Shown: one piece after another, positions 6,694 through 14,671 of the stretch | Position numbering within the stretch: the stretch's first letter is position 1 | Layout: each line of letters begins with the position of its first letter | Source of the DNA: UBA5336 sp038526245 | GTDB taxonomy: Bacteria > Pseudomonadota > Alphaproteobacteria > Caulobacterales > Hyphomonadaceae | NCBI GenBank assembly: GCA_038526245.1 | Contig: JBCBGZ010000066.1 | Span: forward strand, 1 to 15,017 | Length of the DNA stretch: 15,017 nt | Direction: 5' to 3' | Notes under the pieces: model-generated | Told to the model about the DNA's origin: nothing | Database searches by the model: none | What the model saw: the letters and a program-made list of their open reading frames with translations, nothing else | Program-made: the position numbers and the translations under genes

Positions 6694-7842
6694 ATGACCC
6701 AAGGTTTCTCCGCTTATCTCAACGCATTGCGCTTTGGCGCGGCCCTCGTCGTTCTCATTGGGCACTGGTCCTACTTCACTCAAGACGCAGCCATTTCCGC
6801 CTGGATACTGGACCGGGACATCGCCCGCGATGCGGTCGTGATCTTCTTCGTGATGTCAGGTCTGGTGATTGCGTACTCTTCCGAACGCAAGCACGAGCTA
6901 GGCCTTTCTGGCTACACCGCCGATCGTTTGGGGCGGCTTTGGAGTGTCGCCATTCCAGTGGTGGTGATCAGCTTCTTGATCGTGAAACTTTTCAACGCGG
7001 CTGACATCCGCTTTATGCCGAACTATCCCGACAATCCGGTCGAATGGGTGCAGATGAGCGCCATGGCGCTGAGCTTCAGCAACCAGGTCTGGGGCTTTAA
7101 CACCGATGTGGTGGCAAATGCCCCGTGGTGGTCCCTGAGTTATGAGGCCTGGTATTACGCCATTTTTGGTGCGGTGTTCTTCCTCTCCGGCTACCGACGG
7201 GTGTTCTGGGCCACACTGCTTTTCGTCTGCGCAGGTCCGAAAATCTGGCTGCTGGGGCCGGCCTGGGTTGCCGGGGTTGTTTTGTGGCGCATCATCGCTG
7301 CTGGACATCATCACAAGCTGAGCGGCCAGATCGCGTGGGCGGGCGCTGGGCTGACCCTTGGCCTGTATCTGGCGGCGCAGGGTTTGGACATTCCAAACTG
7401 GATCAAGCATCATACCGAAGCGTTGTTGGGCAGCGATGTTTACGACGCAATGGGTATGTCGGCGCCATTTGTCTGGCTCAACATCCTCGGCGTGTTGACC
7501 GCAATCAATATTGTCTGCTGCGCGCGCCTTTATGCCCGTGACAACGCGCCCGATGGGCCCGTTCGCCGGTCTATCCACTGGTTCTCTGACGCAACCTACT
7601 CCCTCTATCTGCTGCACATGCCGGTCATCTTCACGGTTTACTCGCTGCTGCCGGAAACGACGCCTTGGCTCACGCGCGCCGTCCTCTACCTGGCCGCACC
7701 TCTGGCCGTCAGCCTCCTGTTTGCGCAGGTCTTTGAACGTCGTGACTGGGGCCTGCGCGCACGGTTGCGGGCTTGGGCGGCGCAGTTCAGGGAAAATGGT
7801 GGTCACTCGACCGCGCGACTTCAGAGGCCAGCCTCAGCCTGA
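6694..7842 (+). CDS. Acyltransferase-3 family membrane protein (OafA/YrhL type)
   Basis: Predicted inner-membrane acyltransferase that moves an acyl group (often acetyl) onto a cell-surface glycan or similar molecule. The 382-residue product has the multi-helix layout of the family. Its N-terminus YLNALRFGAALVVLIGH carries the conserved Arg13 and His24, followed by AVVIFFVMSGLVIAY (47-61), a DRLGRLW...P segment and WWSLSYEAWYYAIF, the counterpart of the family WSL-E-Y motif. Near the C-terminus are SIHWFSDATYSLYLLHMPVIF and further helices. The ATG at 6694 is immediately preceded by GAGGAG with no spacer, which is unusually tight; no better start is visible and a stop codon lies upstream in frame at 6667. 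No glycan-synthesis genes lie nearby, so the substrate is unknown. It converges on the antiporter gene across 21 bases. Confidence 0.9.
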   Translation: MTQGFSAYLNALRFGAALVVLIGHWSYFTQDAAISAWILDRDIARDAVVIFFVMSGLVIAYSSERKHELGLSGYTADRLGRLWSVAIPVVVISFLIVKLFNAADIRFMPNYPDNPVEWVQMSAMALSFSNQVWGFNTDVVANAPWWSLSYEAWYYAIFGAVFFLSGYRRVFWATLLFVCAGPKIWLLGPAWVAGVVLWRIIAAGHHHKLSGQIAWAGAGLTLGLYLAAQGLDIPNWIKHHTEALLGSDVYDAMGMSAPFVWLNILGVLTAINIVCCARLYARDNAPDGPVRRSIHWFSDATYSLYLLHMPVIFTVYSLLPETTPWLTRAVLYLAAPLAVSLLFAQVFERRDWGLRARLRAWAAQFRENGGHSTARLQRPASA

Positions 7843-7863
7843 CGCGCAAGGGATTGCCTGAGC

Positions 7864-9609
7864 TCACACTTCTGTCGCCTTTCGGTATTCGCCCTCGCGT
7901 TCGGCGGCGATGAGATCGCGCACGGTTTCCGAGGCGTAGCCAAAGCCTTCCAGCGCGCGCCCGGCAAGTTGCAGACCCGCCTCAATCGCGTCTGGGATCA
8001 CAAAACTGGCGCCGGCCTCGCGCAAGCGGGCGGCGTGGTCGGTGTCCTGCGCACGCGCAAGGATGGGCAGGTCTGCCCGCTCGGCTCGAAGGGTGCGCAC
8101 CATTCGTTCGGCGCTGTCGGCATTGTCTACGGTCACGATGGCGAGTGTGGCACCCTCCAGACCGGCTTTTTCGAGGATTTCGGGTCGGCTGGCATCGCCG
8201 AAATAAATGTTCCACCCGGCTGAACGGGCCGTCAGGACGCGTCGCGCATCCGTGTCCAGGGCAATCATCTCGGCGCCCTCGGGTTTCAACAGGTCCGCAA
8301 TCGTGCGCCCGACCCGGCCAAATCCGGCGAGGATGACATGGCCCTCCTGTTCCGCCGCGTTCAATTCATACGAGGGGTGGTGCTCAGCCTCGGGCTCAAG
8401 CCACGTGCCGACAAAACCACCGAGCTTCGACAGGGCAGGGATCATGACCATGGAGATGCCCGCAATCGCGGCCACTAAAGTGGAAGTGTCATCGTCAATC
8501 ACGGCTCCGGCGGACGCCGTAGCCAGGATCACAAACGCAAACTCGCCCGCTGGCGCCAGGAAACTGGCGGTTTCCACCGCTGTATGGGTCGGGCCGGCAA
8601 ACAGGCGGCAGGCAATCGCGGACACGATGTATTTCAAAACCAGCAGACCTGCCAATCCGATCAGCACTTCCTGCCAGAGGGAGGCGATAACGCGCAGATC
8701 AAGCGACATACCGACCGTCATGAAGAATAGGCCAAGCAACAGGCCTTTGAACGGTTCAAGGTCCACTTCTGTCTGGTGTTTGAATTCTGTTTCGCCCAAC
8801 AGAATTCCCGCCAGGAAGGCGCCGAGTGCGAGGGACAGACCGGCACTGGCGGTGATCACCGCCGCGCCGACAACGGTGAGCAGCGTAAGCGCCATGAGAA
8901 AATCGCGGCCCCCTGCGCGCGCCGCCAGGTGAAACACGTGGGACAGCACATACCGACCGATGATGACGATCGCCACGATGGCGAGCAGGCCCTGCGCGAG
9001 CGCGTCACCGATAATGCTGGTGAGGCTGCTTTCGCCCCCGGCGGCGACAAAGCCTACGAAGATCAAGATGGGTGCCACCAGTATGTCCTGAAACAGCAAT
9101 ACCGCGAGGGCCGTGCGACCCACTGGCGTGGCGGCGCGGCGGTTCTCTTGCAGGAGTTGCATGACGATGGCCGTCGAAGACAATGCCAGGGCCAACCCGA
9201 CGGTGATGGCCGCGAGCAGGGGTTGGCCGAAGGCAAGGGCTGCGCCTGTAATGGCAAGGGCGCTCAGACCGGCTTGCAGCCCGCCCGCCCCGAATACCGC
9301 ACGGCGAAGCTCCCAAAGCCGTCGAAAACTCAGTTCCAGACCGAGCAGGAACAGAAGGAACAAAACACCAAGTTCGGCAAAAAGTGTTGCCGCATCTGGC
9401 TCTGCGATGGTGACAAAGTTCAAAGCAGGTACGTGGCCTGAGAACTGGCTTATCCCGTGGGGACCGAGCACCAGCCCTGCCAGAATGAACCCGACCACGG
9501 CAGGCACGCGCAACGCCTTGAACACCGGCACCACAACGCCGGCAGCAAACAGGAAAACGATCGCATCCTTGATCAGAACTTCGTTGCCGTGGGTCGCTTC
9601 CGTCGCCAT
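7864..9609 (-). CDS. KefB/KefC-type monovalent cation:proton antiporter with RCK domain
   Basis: CPA2-family antiporter, expected to exchange K+ (or Na+) for H+ at the inner membrane. The 581-residue protein has about 12-13 hydrophobic helices (residues 10-400). Within these are VGFILAGLVLGPHGI, LFLLGLELSFRRLW, the ALSSTAIVMQLL helix, LLFQDILVAP with the family Gln-Asp pair, LGAFLAGILLGET, and APAGEFAFVI. Residues 423-540 form an RCK/TrkA-N Rossmann domain: HVILAGFGRVGRTIADLL (GxGxxG), then DTDARRV and FGDASRPEIL, binding NAD(H) or another nucleotide. The GFGRVG fingerprint is intact. An AGGAGG site lies about 10 bases before the ATG at 9609. It is divergent from trxB over 248 bases. In E. 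coli, KefB/C are gated by glutathione adducts; the redox neighbourhood makes a similar role possible, but no KefF/G ancillary subunit is adjacent. Which Kef subtype it is cannot be fixed by eye. Confidence 0.93.
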   Translation of the reverse strand: MATEATHGNEVLIKDAIVFLFAAGVVVPVFKALRVPAVVGFILAGLVLGPHGISQFSGHVPALNFVTIAEPDAATLFAELGVLFLLFLLGLELSFRRLWELRRAVFGAGGLQAGLSALAITGAALAFGQPLLAAITVGLALALSSTAIVMQLLQENRRAATPVGRTALAVLLFQDILVAPILIFVGFVAAGGESSLTSIIGDALAQGLLAIVAIVIIGRYVLSHVFHLAARAGGRDFLMALTLLTVVGAAVITASAGLSLALGAFLAGILLGETEFKHQTEVDLEPFKGLLLGLFFMTVGMSLDLRVIASLWQEVLIGLAGLLVLKYIVSAIACRLFAGPTHTAVETASFLAPAGEFAFVILATASAGAVIDDDTSTLVAAIAGISMVMIPALSKLGGFVGTWLEPEAEHHPSYELNAAEQEGHVILAGFGRVGRTIADLLKPEGAEMIALDTDARRVLTARSAGWNIYFGDASRPEILEKAGLEGATLAIVTVDNADSAERMVRTLRAERADLPILARAQDTDHAARLREAGASFVIPDAIEAGLQLAGRALEGFGYASETVRDLIAAEREGEYRKATEV

Positions 9610-9758
9610 GGGGGCCCCTTCCTCCTGAGCAGTATCCTTCTAAGGGTATACGGGTTTAGGCGGCACTTGGGGAAACTCCCTATTGAGCCTCTTAGCCGGT
9701 AGCATTTTGTGCATTTGAGCGTTCAGCAGACCCGATCTACACGGGCCTGTGACGCATG

Positions 9759-9779
9759 CGGGCCTTTATTCCTGGCCCG
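9759..9779. repeat. 6-bp inverted repeat upstream of trxB
   Basis: CGGGCC (9759-9764), 9-base loop, GGCCCG (9774-9779). It lies about 78 bases before the trxB ATG in the 248-base divergent region shared with the antiporter gene. A further CGGGCCT copy sits at 9742-9748, so the right arm could pair with either left arm. A leader hairpin or regulator site is possible; function is not shown by sequence. Confidence 0.3.
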
Positions 9780-9857
9780 AGCAACCCCATACAGTGTGCC
9801 CAAACAGAATCACGCGCCGGCCCCGCATGTGTGCCGACGCCCCGAAGGAGCGTCCCC

Positions 9858-10835
9858 ATGGCTGATACCGAAACCAACACCCACCACGCCGAAGTGCTCA
9901 TCATCGGGTCCGGACCGGCTGGCTGGACCGCCGCGATCTATGCCGCCCGCGCAATGCGCAAGGTCACCGTTGTCGCTGGCTTGCAGCCTGGAGGCCAACT
10001 TACAATCACCACGGAAGTGGAAAACTATCCCGGCTTTGCAGAAATTCAGGGCCCGGAGCTGATGGTGAAGATGCGTGAGCACGCTGAGAAGATGGGCAGC
10101 GAAACCATTGAAGATCACATCAGCGAGGTGAATTTCGACGTCCGTCCGTTCACGGCCAAGGGCGAGTCCGGTACACTCTACACCGCCGATGCTGTGGTTA
10201 TTGCCACTGGTGCCCAGGCCAAGTGGCTCGGCCTCGAGAGCGAGCAACATTACCAAGGCTATGGCGTATCGGCCTGTGCGACCTGTGACGGTTTCTTCTA
10301 TCGTGAGAAAGAGGTGATCGTCGTCGGCGGCGGAAATACCGCGGTGGAAGAGGCGCTCTTCCTGACGAACTTTGCGTCCAAAGTGACGTTGGTACACCGC
10401 CGCGATAGCCTCCGGGCCGAGAAAATCCTCCAGGACCGCCTGTTCAAGCATCCCAAGACGGAGATCCTCTGGGATACGACGCTGGTAGATGTGCTGGGCG
10501 AGGACAATCCCCGCGGCGTGACAGCGGCGAAGCTCCAGAACGTGAAAACGGGCGATACCTTTGAGCGCGACGTGCATGGCATCTTCATCGCCATCGGCCA
10601 CGCCCCGGCGACGAAGCTGTTCAAGGGCAAGATCGACATGCACGACAATGGCTACATCGTCACCGCGCCGGATTCGACCGCAACGAACATCCCCGGCGTG
10701 TTTGCCGCCGGTGACGTGACCGACGACATCTACCGCCAGGCCGTCACGGCCGCCGGAATGGGCTGTATGGCCGCGCTGGAAGCTGAGCGCTACCTGGAAT
10801 CCGTGGGCGCGGAAGAGCCTGTCGCGGCGGAGTAG
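9858..10835 (+). CDS. trxB: Thioredoxin-disulfide reductase
   Basis: Cytosolic NADPH-dependent flavoenzyme that reduces thioredoxin. The 325-residue product has the low-molecular-weight TrxB layout: FAD P-loop IIGSGPAGWTAAIYAAR (15-31), PGGQLTITTEVENYPGF, ATGAQAKWLGL, the redox-active CATC at 140-143, the NADPH site VVGGGNTAVEEAL near 154-166 with the HRRDSLRAEKI segment for the 2'-phosphate, and GVFAAGDVTDDIYRQAVTAAGMGCMAA near the C-terminus. The true start is the ATG at 9858, seven bases after GAAGGAG. The open frame runs further upstream to 9756, but those 34 residues are unlike TrxB and have no ribosome binding site. The C-terminal tail is acidic. It ends 3 bases from the stop of the convergent flavoprotein gene. 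No trxA is nearby. Confidence 0.97.
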   Translation: MADTETNTHHAEVLIIGSGPAGWTAAIYAARAMRKVTVVAGLQPGGQLTITTEVENYPGFAEIQGPELMVKMREHAEKMGSETIEDHISEVNFDVRPFTAKGESGTLYTADAVVIATGAQAKWLGLESEQHYQGYGVSACATCDGFFYREKEVIVVGGGNTAVEEALFLTNFASKVTLVHRRDSLRAEKILQDRLFKHPKTEILWDTTLVDVLGEDNPRGVTAAKLQNVKTGDTFERDVHGIFIAIGHAPATKLFKGKIDMHDNGYIVTAPDSTATNIPGVFAAGDVTDDIYRQAVTAAGMGCMAALEAERYLESVGAEEPVAAE

Positions 10836-10838
10836 CGT

Positions 10839-12242
10839 CTAAGCAAGGCCCGCCAGTTTTGGCAGGTTCATCGCGGCGGCCATGCTGGCAGAGCGCATGT
10901 CGCTCAGAATTGCCATTTTCGCCTCGTCCGTCTTGTCGACTTCCACTGCCATGCGTGTGAAGCCGTCAAGTCGCGAGTTCAGGATCCACGCGCGCAGTTC
11001 CTTGTCGCCATTGGCATTCATCCTGTTGGCGAAGTCTACGATTTGACCACGCACGAACCCTTCCAGCGTCTCATCCACCTCGACCGGTGCGGCCAGGCGG
11101 TTCTTCTCGGCATCGGTCTCGAACTTAGTTTCAAGATAGGCAATCATTGCTGAGCTGAAGGCGATCTGCGGAAAGCGGACCATCTGCAGCGTGATGCGAT
11201 CACCGTTGAAGACGGGAATGGCCGGGGCAACGCCAGCGTCAAACGGCTTGGCAGTACAATCAATGTAAAGCGTGTCGTCGGGTGCAGGCAGGGTGCCTTC
11301 GGCCAGTACAAGTTCACCGGGGCGAATCTCGCTTACCCGGCCAAGGCGCACCTTGTCTTCGATGCTGGCAAGCATCTCGACTTCGCGTTCTGAGACGGTG
11401 GCGCCGCGATAGACGGTAGGTTCGTGGTCGGGATCGATTCGCAGCCACATTCCGCAGGCTTCAAAGCGCCGGGCCATGTCCTGCGGTGAGGTCGCTTCGG
11501 CAATGGCCTTCTGGCGGCCGAGGAAACTGCCATAGACATCATGGAAAAAGTCCGGATGGGGTTGGGTGGTGGCCCGATTCCAGAGCCAGCTATCGCGGGG
11601 CACAATCCAGCGAATTCGGGCCTGATCGACCCCGTTCTGGAGCAGCCAGATACAGGCGTCCATGCCGGTCTTCCCAGCGCCGATGACGGTGAAATGGTTG
11701 TGGGCGCTGGCCAGGGCCGGGAGGTCATTGGGCGGCACGCAAGTGACCCCATCGGCAACATCGAATTTGCGCGTATGCGTTTTCGGCACCTGATTTGTCA
11801 TATAGGCGCCGTTTACGGTTTTCTTGCGCACTGTGACCGGGCGTACCTCGCCGGACATCAAGGACGTGATGGTGCCGTCCTCGTTGAAGCGGTGCATCGG
11901 CAAGAATGTTACCCGGCCCGATGGGAGTAGCCGTTCATTCATTACTGCGTGAAAGTACCCGGTCACCTGGGCGCCGGTGGCCAGACTCAGATAGCCTGCA
12001 TTCGGGCCGGTTTCCTCTATCCACTGGTCACCCAGCTCACGGGAGCCCACACCATAGAACGCAGAGGGCTGGTGGAGGCGGACGAAACCATAGGCATCGT
12101 TCCAATGGCCGCCGGGCGCGTGGCGCGTGTCGACAATCGTCATGTGCGCGTCGCTGCGGGACAGGAACTCATCCGCAAAAGCCAGACTCGCCGCGCCAGC
12201 GCCTACAATCAGATAGTCCGTTTCAATCGGTGCGTTTGCCAT
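10839..12242 (-). CDS. FAD/NAD(P)-binding oxidoreductase, flavin monooxygenase-like
   Basis: 467-residue predicted cytosolic flavoprotein; substrate unknown. An N-terminal FAD dinucleotide fold is shown by YLIVGAGAASLAFADEF (10-26), with a serine in place of the third glycine. HAPGGHWNDAYGFVRLHQPSAFYGV (41-65) is the segment seen in FMO-like enzymes around the flavin. A second Rossmann motif VIGAGKTGMDACIWLL (186-201) would bind NAD(P)H and is followed by RWIVPRDSWLW. The typical FMO FxGxxxHxxxF signature is not visible, so I would not name it a Baeyer-Villiger enzyme. The C-terminal third is helical and unassigned. The ATG at 12242 has AGGGGA 6 bases upstream. Two palindromes lie 20-47 bases upstream of the start, overlapping where a regulator could block transcription. 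No regulator gene is adjacent. Convergent with trxB. Confidence 0.88.
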   Translation of the reverse strand: MANAPIETDYLIVGAGAASLAFADEFLSRSDAHMTIVDTRHAPGGHWNDAYGFVRLHQPSAFYGVGSRELGDQWIEETGPNAGYLSLATGAQVTGYFHAVMNERLLPSGRVTFLPMHRFNEDGTITSLMSGEVRPVTVRKKTVNGAYMTNQVPKTHTRKFDVADGVTCVPPNDLPALASAHNHFTVIGAGKTGMDACIWLLQNGVDQARIRWIVPRDSWLWNRATTQPHPDFFHDVYGSFLGRQKAIAEATSPQDMARRFEACGMWLRIDPDHEPTVYRGATVSEREVEMLASIEDKVRLGRVSEIRPGELVLAEGTLPAPDDTLYIDCTAKPFDAGVAPAIPVFNGDRITLQMVRFPQIAFSSAMIAYLETKFETDAEKNRLAAPVEVDETLEGFVRGQIVDFANRMNANGDKELRAWILNSRLDGFTRMAVEVDKTDEAKMAILSDMRSASMAAAMNLPKLAGLA

Positions 12243-12262
12243 AATGTCCCCTGCTCACCTTT

Positions 12263-12289
12263 GAGTGATCACTCCATCACATTGTGATG
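12263..12289. promoter_or_regulatory. Two adjacent perfect palindromes, candidate operator pair
   Basis: GAGTGATCACTC (12263-12274) is a perfect 12-bp palindrome. It is directly followed by CATCACA-T-TGTGATG (12275-12289), a perfect 7-bp inverted repeat around one central base. They abut without a gap, starting 20 bases upstream of the flavoprotein ATG and ending 12 bases before a possible plus-strand small ORF. Symmetry, size and place fit binding sites for a dimeric repressor such as the TetR, MarR or GntR families. The regulator is not encoded in the window. A role as operator is inference; the symmetry itself is directly visible. Confidence 0.55.
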
Positions 12290-12301
12290 AAAGGAGTTTT
12301 A

Positions 12302-12403
12302 ATGGTTCTGCTTAGACGAAGGGTTCTGCGACTGTCGAGTGAACACTTCCACTTATACGCGAACCCAGCGACGGAAATTGAAACGCCCCAGTCTCTTGTT
12401 TGA
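12302..12403 (+). CDS. Possible 33-residue small ORF
   Basis: A plus-strand frame opens with ATG at 12302, five bases after a good AAAGGAG site (12290-12296), and runs 33 codons to a TGA at 12401-12403. The product would start MVLLRRRVLRLSSEHFHLY and end in ETPQSLV: a basic amphipathic N-terminus and no known domain. It begins 12 bases after the palindrome pair and is divergent from the flavoprotein gene, so the two could share control. Its stop codon falls in the loop edge of the terminator hairpin of the oppositely oriented peptidase gene. I recognise no homologue. It may be a real small protein, a leader peptide, or chance; the ribosome binding site is the main support. Confidence 0.25.
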   Translation: MVLLRRRVLRLSSEHFHLYANPATEIETPQSLV

Positions 12404-12414
12404 GACCGGGGCGT
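12383..12414 (-). terminator. Intrinsic terminator of the S9 peptidase gene
   Basis: ACGCCCC-A-GTCTC (12383-12395), loop TTGTTT, GAGAC-C-GGGGCGT (12402-12414): a stem of 12 pairs broken by one A/C mismatch. On the minus strand it is followed by TTTCAATTTCC, a moderate U-tract. It lies 27 bases after the stop of the minus-strand S9 peptidase gene. On the plus strand the sequence after the stem is not T-rich, so the terminator acts mainly for the peptidase transcript. Confidence 0.75.
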
Positions 12415-12441
12415 GCTCGAATTGATGATCCCAAGCGACGA

Positions 12442-14511
12442 TTAGTCTTCGTCGCCACTGTCCTCATTGCTGCCGAGCAGCGTGTCCAAATCGAGATCGA
12501 ACTCGGGCATCGGATCAGAACGTGACGCGTCTTCGGCGAGATAAGTGTCCATCCAGCGCATCAGGCGGTGGCTGTAGTCAAACTGCGCCGCGGCTTTGCG
12601 ATTGCCGTGGCCCTCTCCAGGGTAGAATACCAGCCGAACCGGCGTTTCTGTGCGCACTTTCATGGAGCGGAACAGTTCCATGGACTGGCCGGGATGCACG
12701 CGCGTGTCTTCCTCGCCATGCATGATCAGCGTTGGCGTCGTGGACTGGCCAGCGTGGAAGACTGGCGAACGGCGCAAGAGCTCCAGCCAATGGCCATCCT
12801 CGCCGCCGTCCCATGGCCACTTCAGCGAGTGCACGAGATGCATCTCATTGGGGATGTCAGACGTGCCGAACTTGGAGACCTGGTTTGAAATGCCCACAAA
12901 CGCCACCGAAGCCGCGAAATGCTCTGTCAGGGCTGTTGCGCCCCACATGGAGGCATATCCACCATAGGAGCCGCCTGTAATCCCAACGCGGTCGCGGTTG
13001 ATGATTCCCGCATCCGCAAGCGCTTCAACGCCGTCCACGAGATCGTTGAACTCCTTGCCGGCATAGTCGTCCTGATGCTCCTTCGAGAAGGCTACACCGC
13101 GCCCCGTGGAGCCGCGATAGTTGGGATAGAACACCGCATATCCATCGCCGGCGCCAAACTGGCCTGCGGTGGAATAGCCCGTTAGCCAACCGTCGCTGTA
13201 GTGGGCTTCTGGGCCGCCATGGACTGTGAGGATCAGTGGCCAACCACCTCTTGGAGCGTCTCCGGCGGGTGTGATCAGCAGCCCTTCGATGTCGCGCCCA
13301 TCGCGGGCTTCGTAGGTAAATGTGGTCTGATCGGCGAGGTCGATGTCGTCCAGCCAGGCATTGTGATTGGTCAGTTTTTCTGCGCCGTTGTCATCGATTT
13401 CAAAAATTGCGCGTGGATGGGATGGGCTGTCGGCAACGGCGACGATCCGATCACCTGCCGCAGAGAGACTGCGCACGACGATATCGTCCGGCGCTGGCAG
13501 TGTGGCTTCTTCGTCGCCGTCGGTGTTGTAGATCACGAGGGCCGATTCCACGCCGCGATGGACCGTGGCGAGTATGTTACCATTCAGCCAGTCGACATCC
13601 TGAATATGCTGCAGCGCCGTGGGCGTCAGCTGCTCAAAGTCGCCGCTGTCCACCTGGCCAACCATCAACACACCATCCGACGTGTCGCCGATGTCGGTGC
13701 CGGCAAAGAGGGCGATCTGTTCGCCATCGGGGCTGATCTGGAATCCTCCAAGCTTGCCCGGCAGGTTAAAGCGCGCGGTTTGCTCACCTGACTCTGCATC
13801 TATCACGTGCAAGTCGCGCTGCATGTAGTGGTCATCGATAAGGTTTGTTGGGGCCACCGCGGCGACGAGGAAGCTGCCATCGGCGGACAGTTCGATCGAG
13901 GATACGTGGCCGTCATCGAACAGTTTCTCGGCTTCGGCGTCATCCTCGCCGAGGGAAACGCTCCAGATTGAGGCGAGACGGTCATCTTCTTCGAAGGCAT
14001 AGGCTTTGAACCCTTTGCCGGAGTGGTCCTCGCTGTCGTCTTCCTCACGCGCCACGAAATAAAGCGTTCCGCCATCTGGTGAGACGGCGTAATCGCCAAG
14101 GCTGGTTTCGAACTCAAAGACCTTTTGGGCCTCACCGCCCGCGAGGGAAATTGCATAGAGTGAGGTTGCATCATCGCCGTCGCGCCGGGCGCGGAAGTGC
14201 AGGGCGCTGCCATCAGGCGCAAACTGCAGGCCGGACAGGCCGCCATGGCCACCCATAAAGCGCACCGGGTCTGCGTCCCCGCGGATCACCCAGAGATGGG
14301 TATCGGCTGAGCCATCTTCGTCGCCTGCCACGATGTCTCGCGGAACGGAGACTGTGTAGGCGATGATTTCACCATCTGGGGAGACCACCGCGGAGCCTGC
14401 ATGGCGCGATTTCGGAAGATCTTCGATTTCCATGGGCGCTGCGAGCGCAGGCGCGGTGGCGAGGGCCGCCAGCGAGGCAAGTCCGAGCAGTTTGCGGGCG
14501 AATGGGCGCAT
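12442..14511 (-). CDS. Exported S9-family serine peptidase (prolyl oligopeptidase / acylaminoacyl-peptidase type)
   Basis: 689-residue precursor of an exported peptidase that trims oligopeptides, probably in the periplasm. Residues 1-24 (basic MRPFARK, hydrophobic core, APALA) are a signal peptide. The next roughly 370 residues repeat blade-like units such as SPDGEIIAYTV, APDGSALHFR and SPDGGTLYFVARE, giving a beta-propeller that gates the active site. The C-terminal alpha/beta hydrolase domain has HGGPE as oxyanion region, the nucleophile Ser515 in GGSYGGY, Asp602 in HGEEDTRVH and His635 in GEGHGN, so the triad is complete. The motif GISNQVSKFGTSDIP is typical of the S9C-like group. The protein ends in a strongly acidic tail. 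The ATG at 14511 has GGAGG 6 bases before it; an upstream in-frame start at 14553 would spoil the signal peptide. A terminator follows at 12383-12414. Divergent from the terC-like gene. Confidence 0.94.
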   Translation of the reverse strand: MRPFARKLLGLASLAALATAPALAAPMEIEDLPKSRHAGSAVVSPDGEIIAYTVSVPRDIVAGDEDGSADTHLWVIRGDADPVRFMGGHGGLSGLQFAPDGSALHFRARRDGDDATSLYAISLAGGEAQKVFEFETSLGDYAVSPDGGTLYFVAREEDDSEDHSGKGFKAYAFEEDDRLASIWSVSLGEDDAEAEKLFDDGHVSSIELSADGSFLVAAVAPTNLIDDHYMQRDLHVIDAESGEQTARFNLPGKLGGFQISPDGEQIALFAGTDIGDTSDGVLMVGQVDSGDFEQLTPTALQHIQDVDWLNGNILATVHRGVESALVIYNTDGDEEATLPAPDDIVVRSLSAAGDRIVAVADSPSHPRAIFEIDDNGAEKLTNHNAWLDDIDLADQTTFTYEARDGRDIEGLLITPAGDAPRGGWPLILTVHGGPEAHYSDGWLTGYSTAGQFGAGDGYAVFYPNYRGSTGRGVAFSKEHQDDYAGKEFNDLVDGVEALADAGIINRDRVGITGGSYGGYASMWGATALTEHFAASVAFVGISNQVSKFGTSDIPNEMHLVHSLKWPWDGGEDGHWLELLRRSPVFHAGQSTTPTLIMHGEEDTRVHPGQSMELFRSMKVRTETPVRLVFYPGEGHGNRKAAAQFDYSHRLMRWMDTYLAEDASRSDPMPEFDLDLDTLLGSNEDSGDED

Positions 14512-14538
14512 ATTGATCCTCCGGGTACATGAATTCGT

Positions 14539-14626
14539 GGTTAGGATTTGCAACCAGACTTAGGCGGCGCCGGACCAAAGGCCAAGCCTAACCTGTGCCC
14601 GTGCGCTTGATCGATAGGTCACGGGC
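14539..14626. repeat. Nested inverted repeats in the peptidase/terC divergent region
   Basis: GGTTAGG (14539-14545) and TTAGGC (14560-14565) can each pair with the same downstream arm GCCTAACC (14586-14593), so two alternative hairpins exclude each other; the TTAGG copies are 19 bases apart. A second inverted repeat follows: GCCCGTG (14597-14603) and CACGGGC (14620-14626), with 16 bases between. All lie in the 160-base gap between the S9 peptidase start and the terC-like start. They could be regulator sites or RNA structure. I see no metal-riboswitch consensus in them. Confidence 0.4.
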
Positions 14627-14671
14627 GCTATGCACAATGCTTGAGCGATTCAATGCGAGGAGGGGTGCCCC

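Noticed and set aside
6898..7806. 302-codon minus-strand open frame opposite the acyltransferase gene
   Set aside because: The plus-strand product has clear family motifs and membrane helices; the antisense product is Arg/Gln/Pro-rich without recognisable domain, as expected of a shadow in GC-rich DNA.
9756..9857. N-terminal extension of thioredoxin reductase
   Set aside because: The 34 extra residues do not resemble TrxB and the ATG at 9858 has a well-spaced GAAGGAG.
9810..10643. 277-codon minus-strand open frame opposite trxB
   Set aside because: trxB with CATC and both nucleotide motifs is certain; the reverse frame has no motif or ribosome site.
14554..14671. yybP-ykoY manganese riboswitch before terC
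   Set aside because: I could not find the conserved GGGGAG-type core or paired loops; the leader is short. Only generic inverted repeats are present. A covariance model search would settle it.
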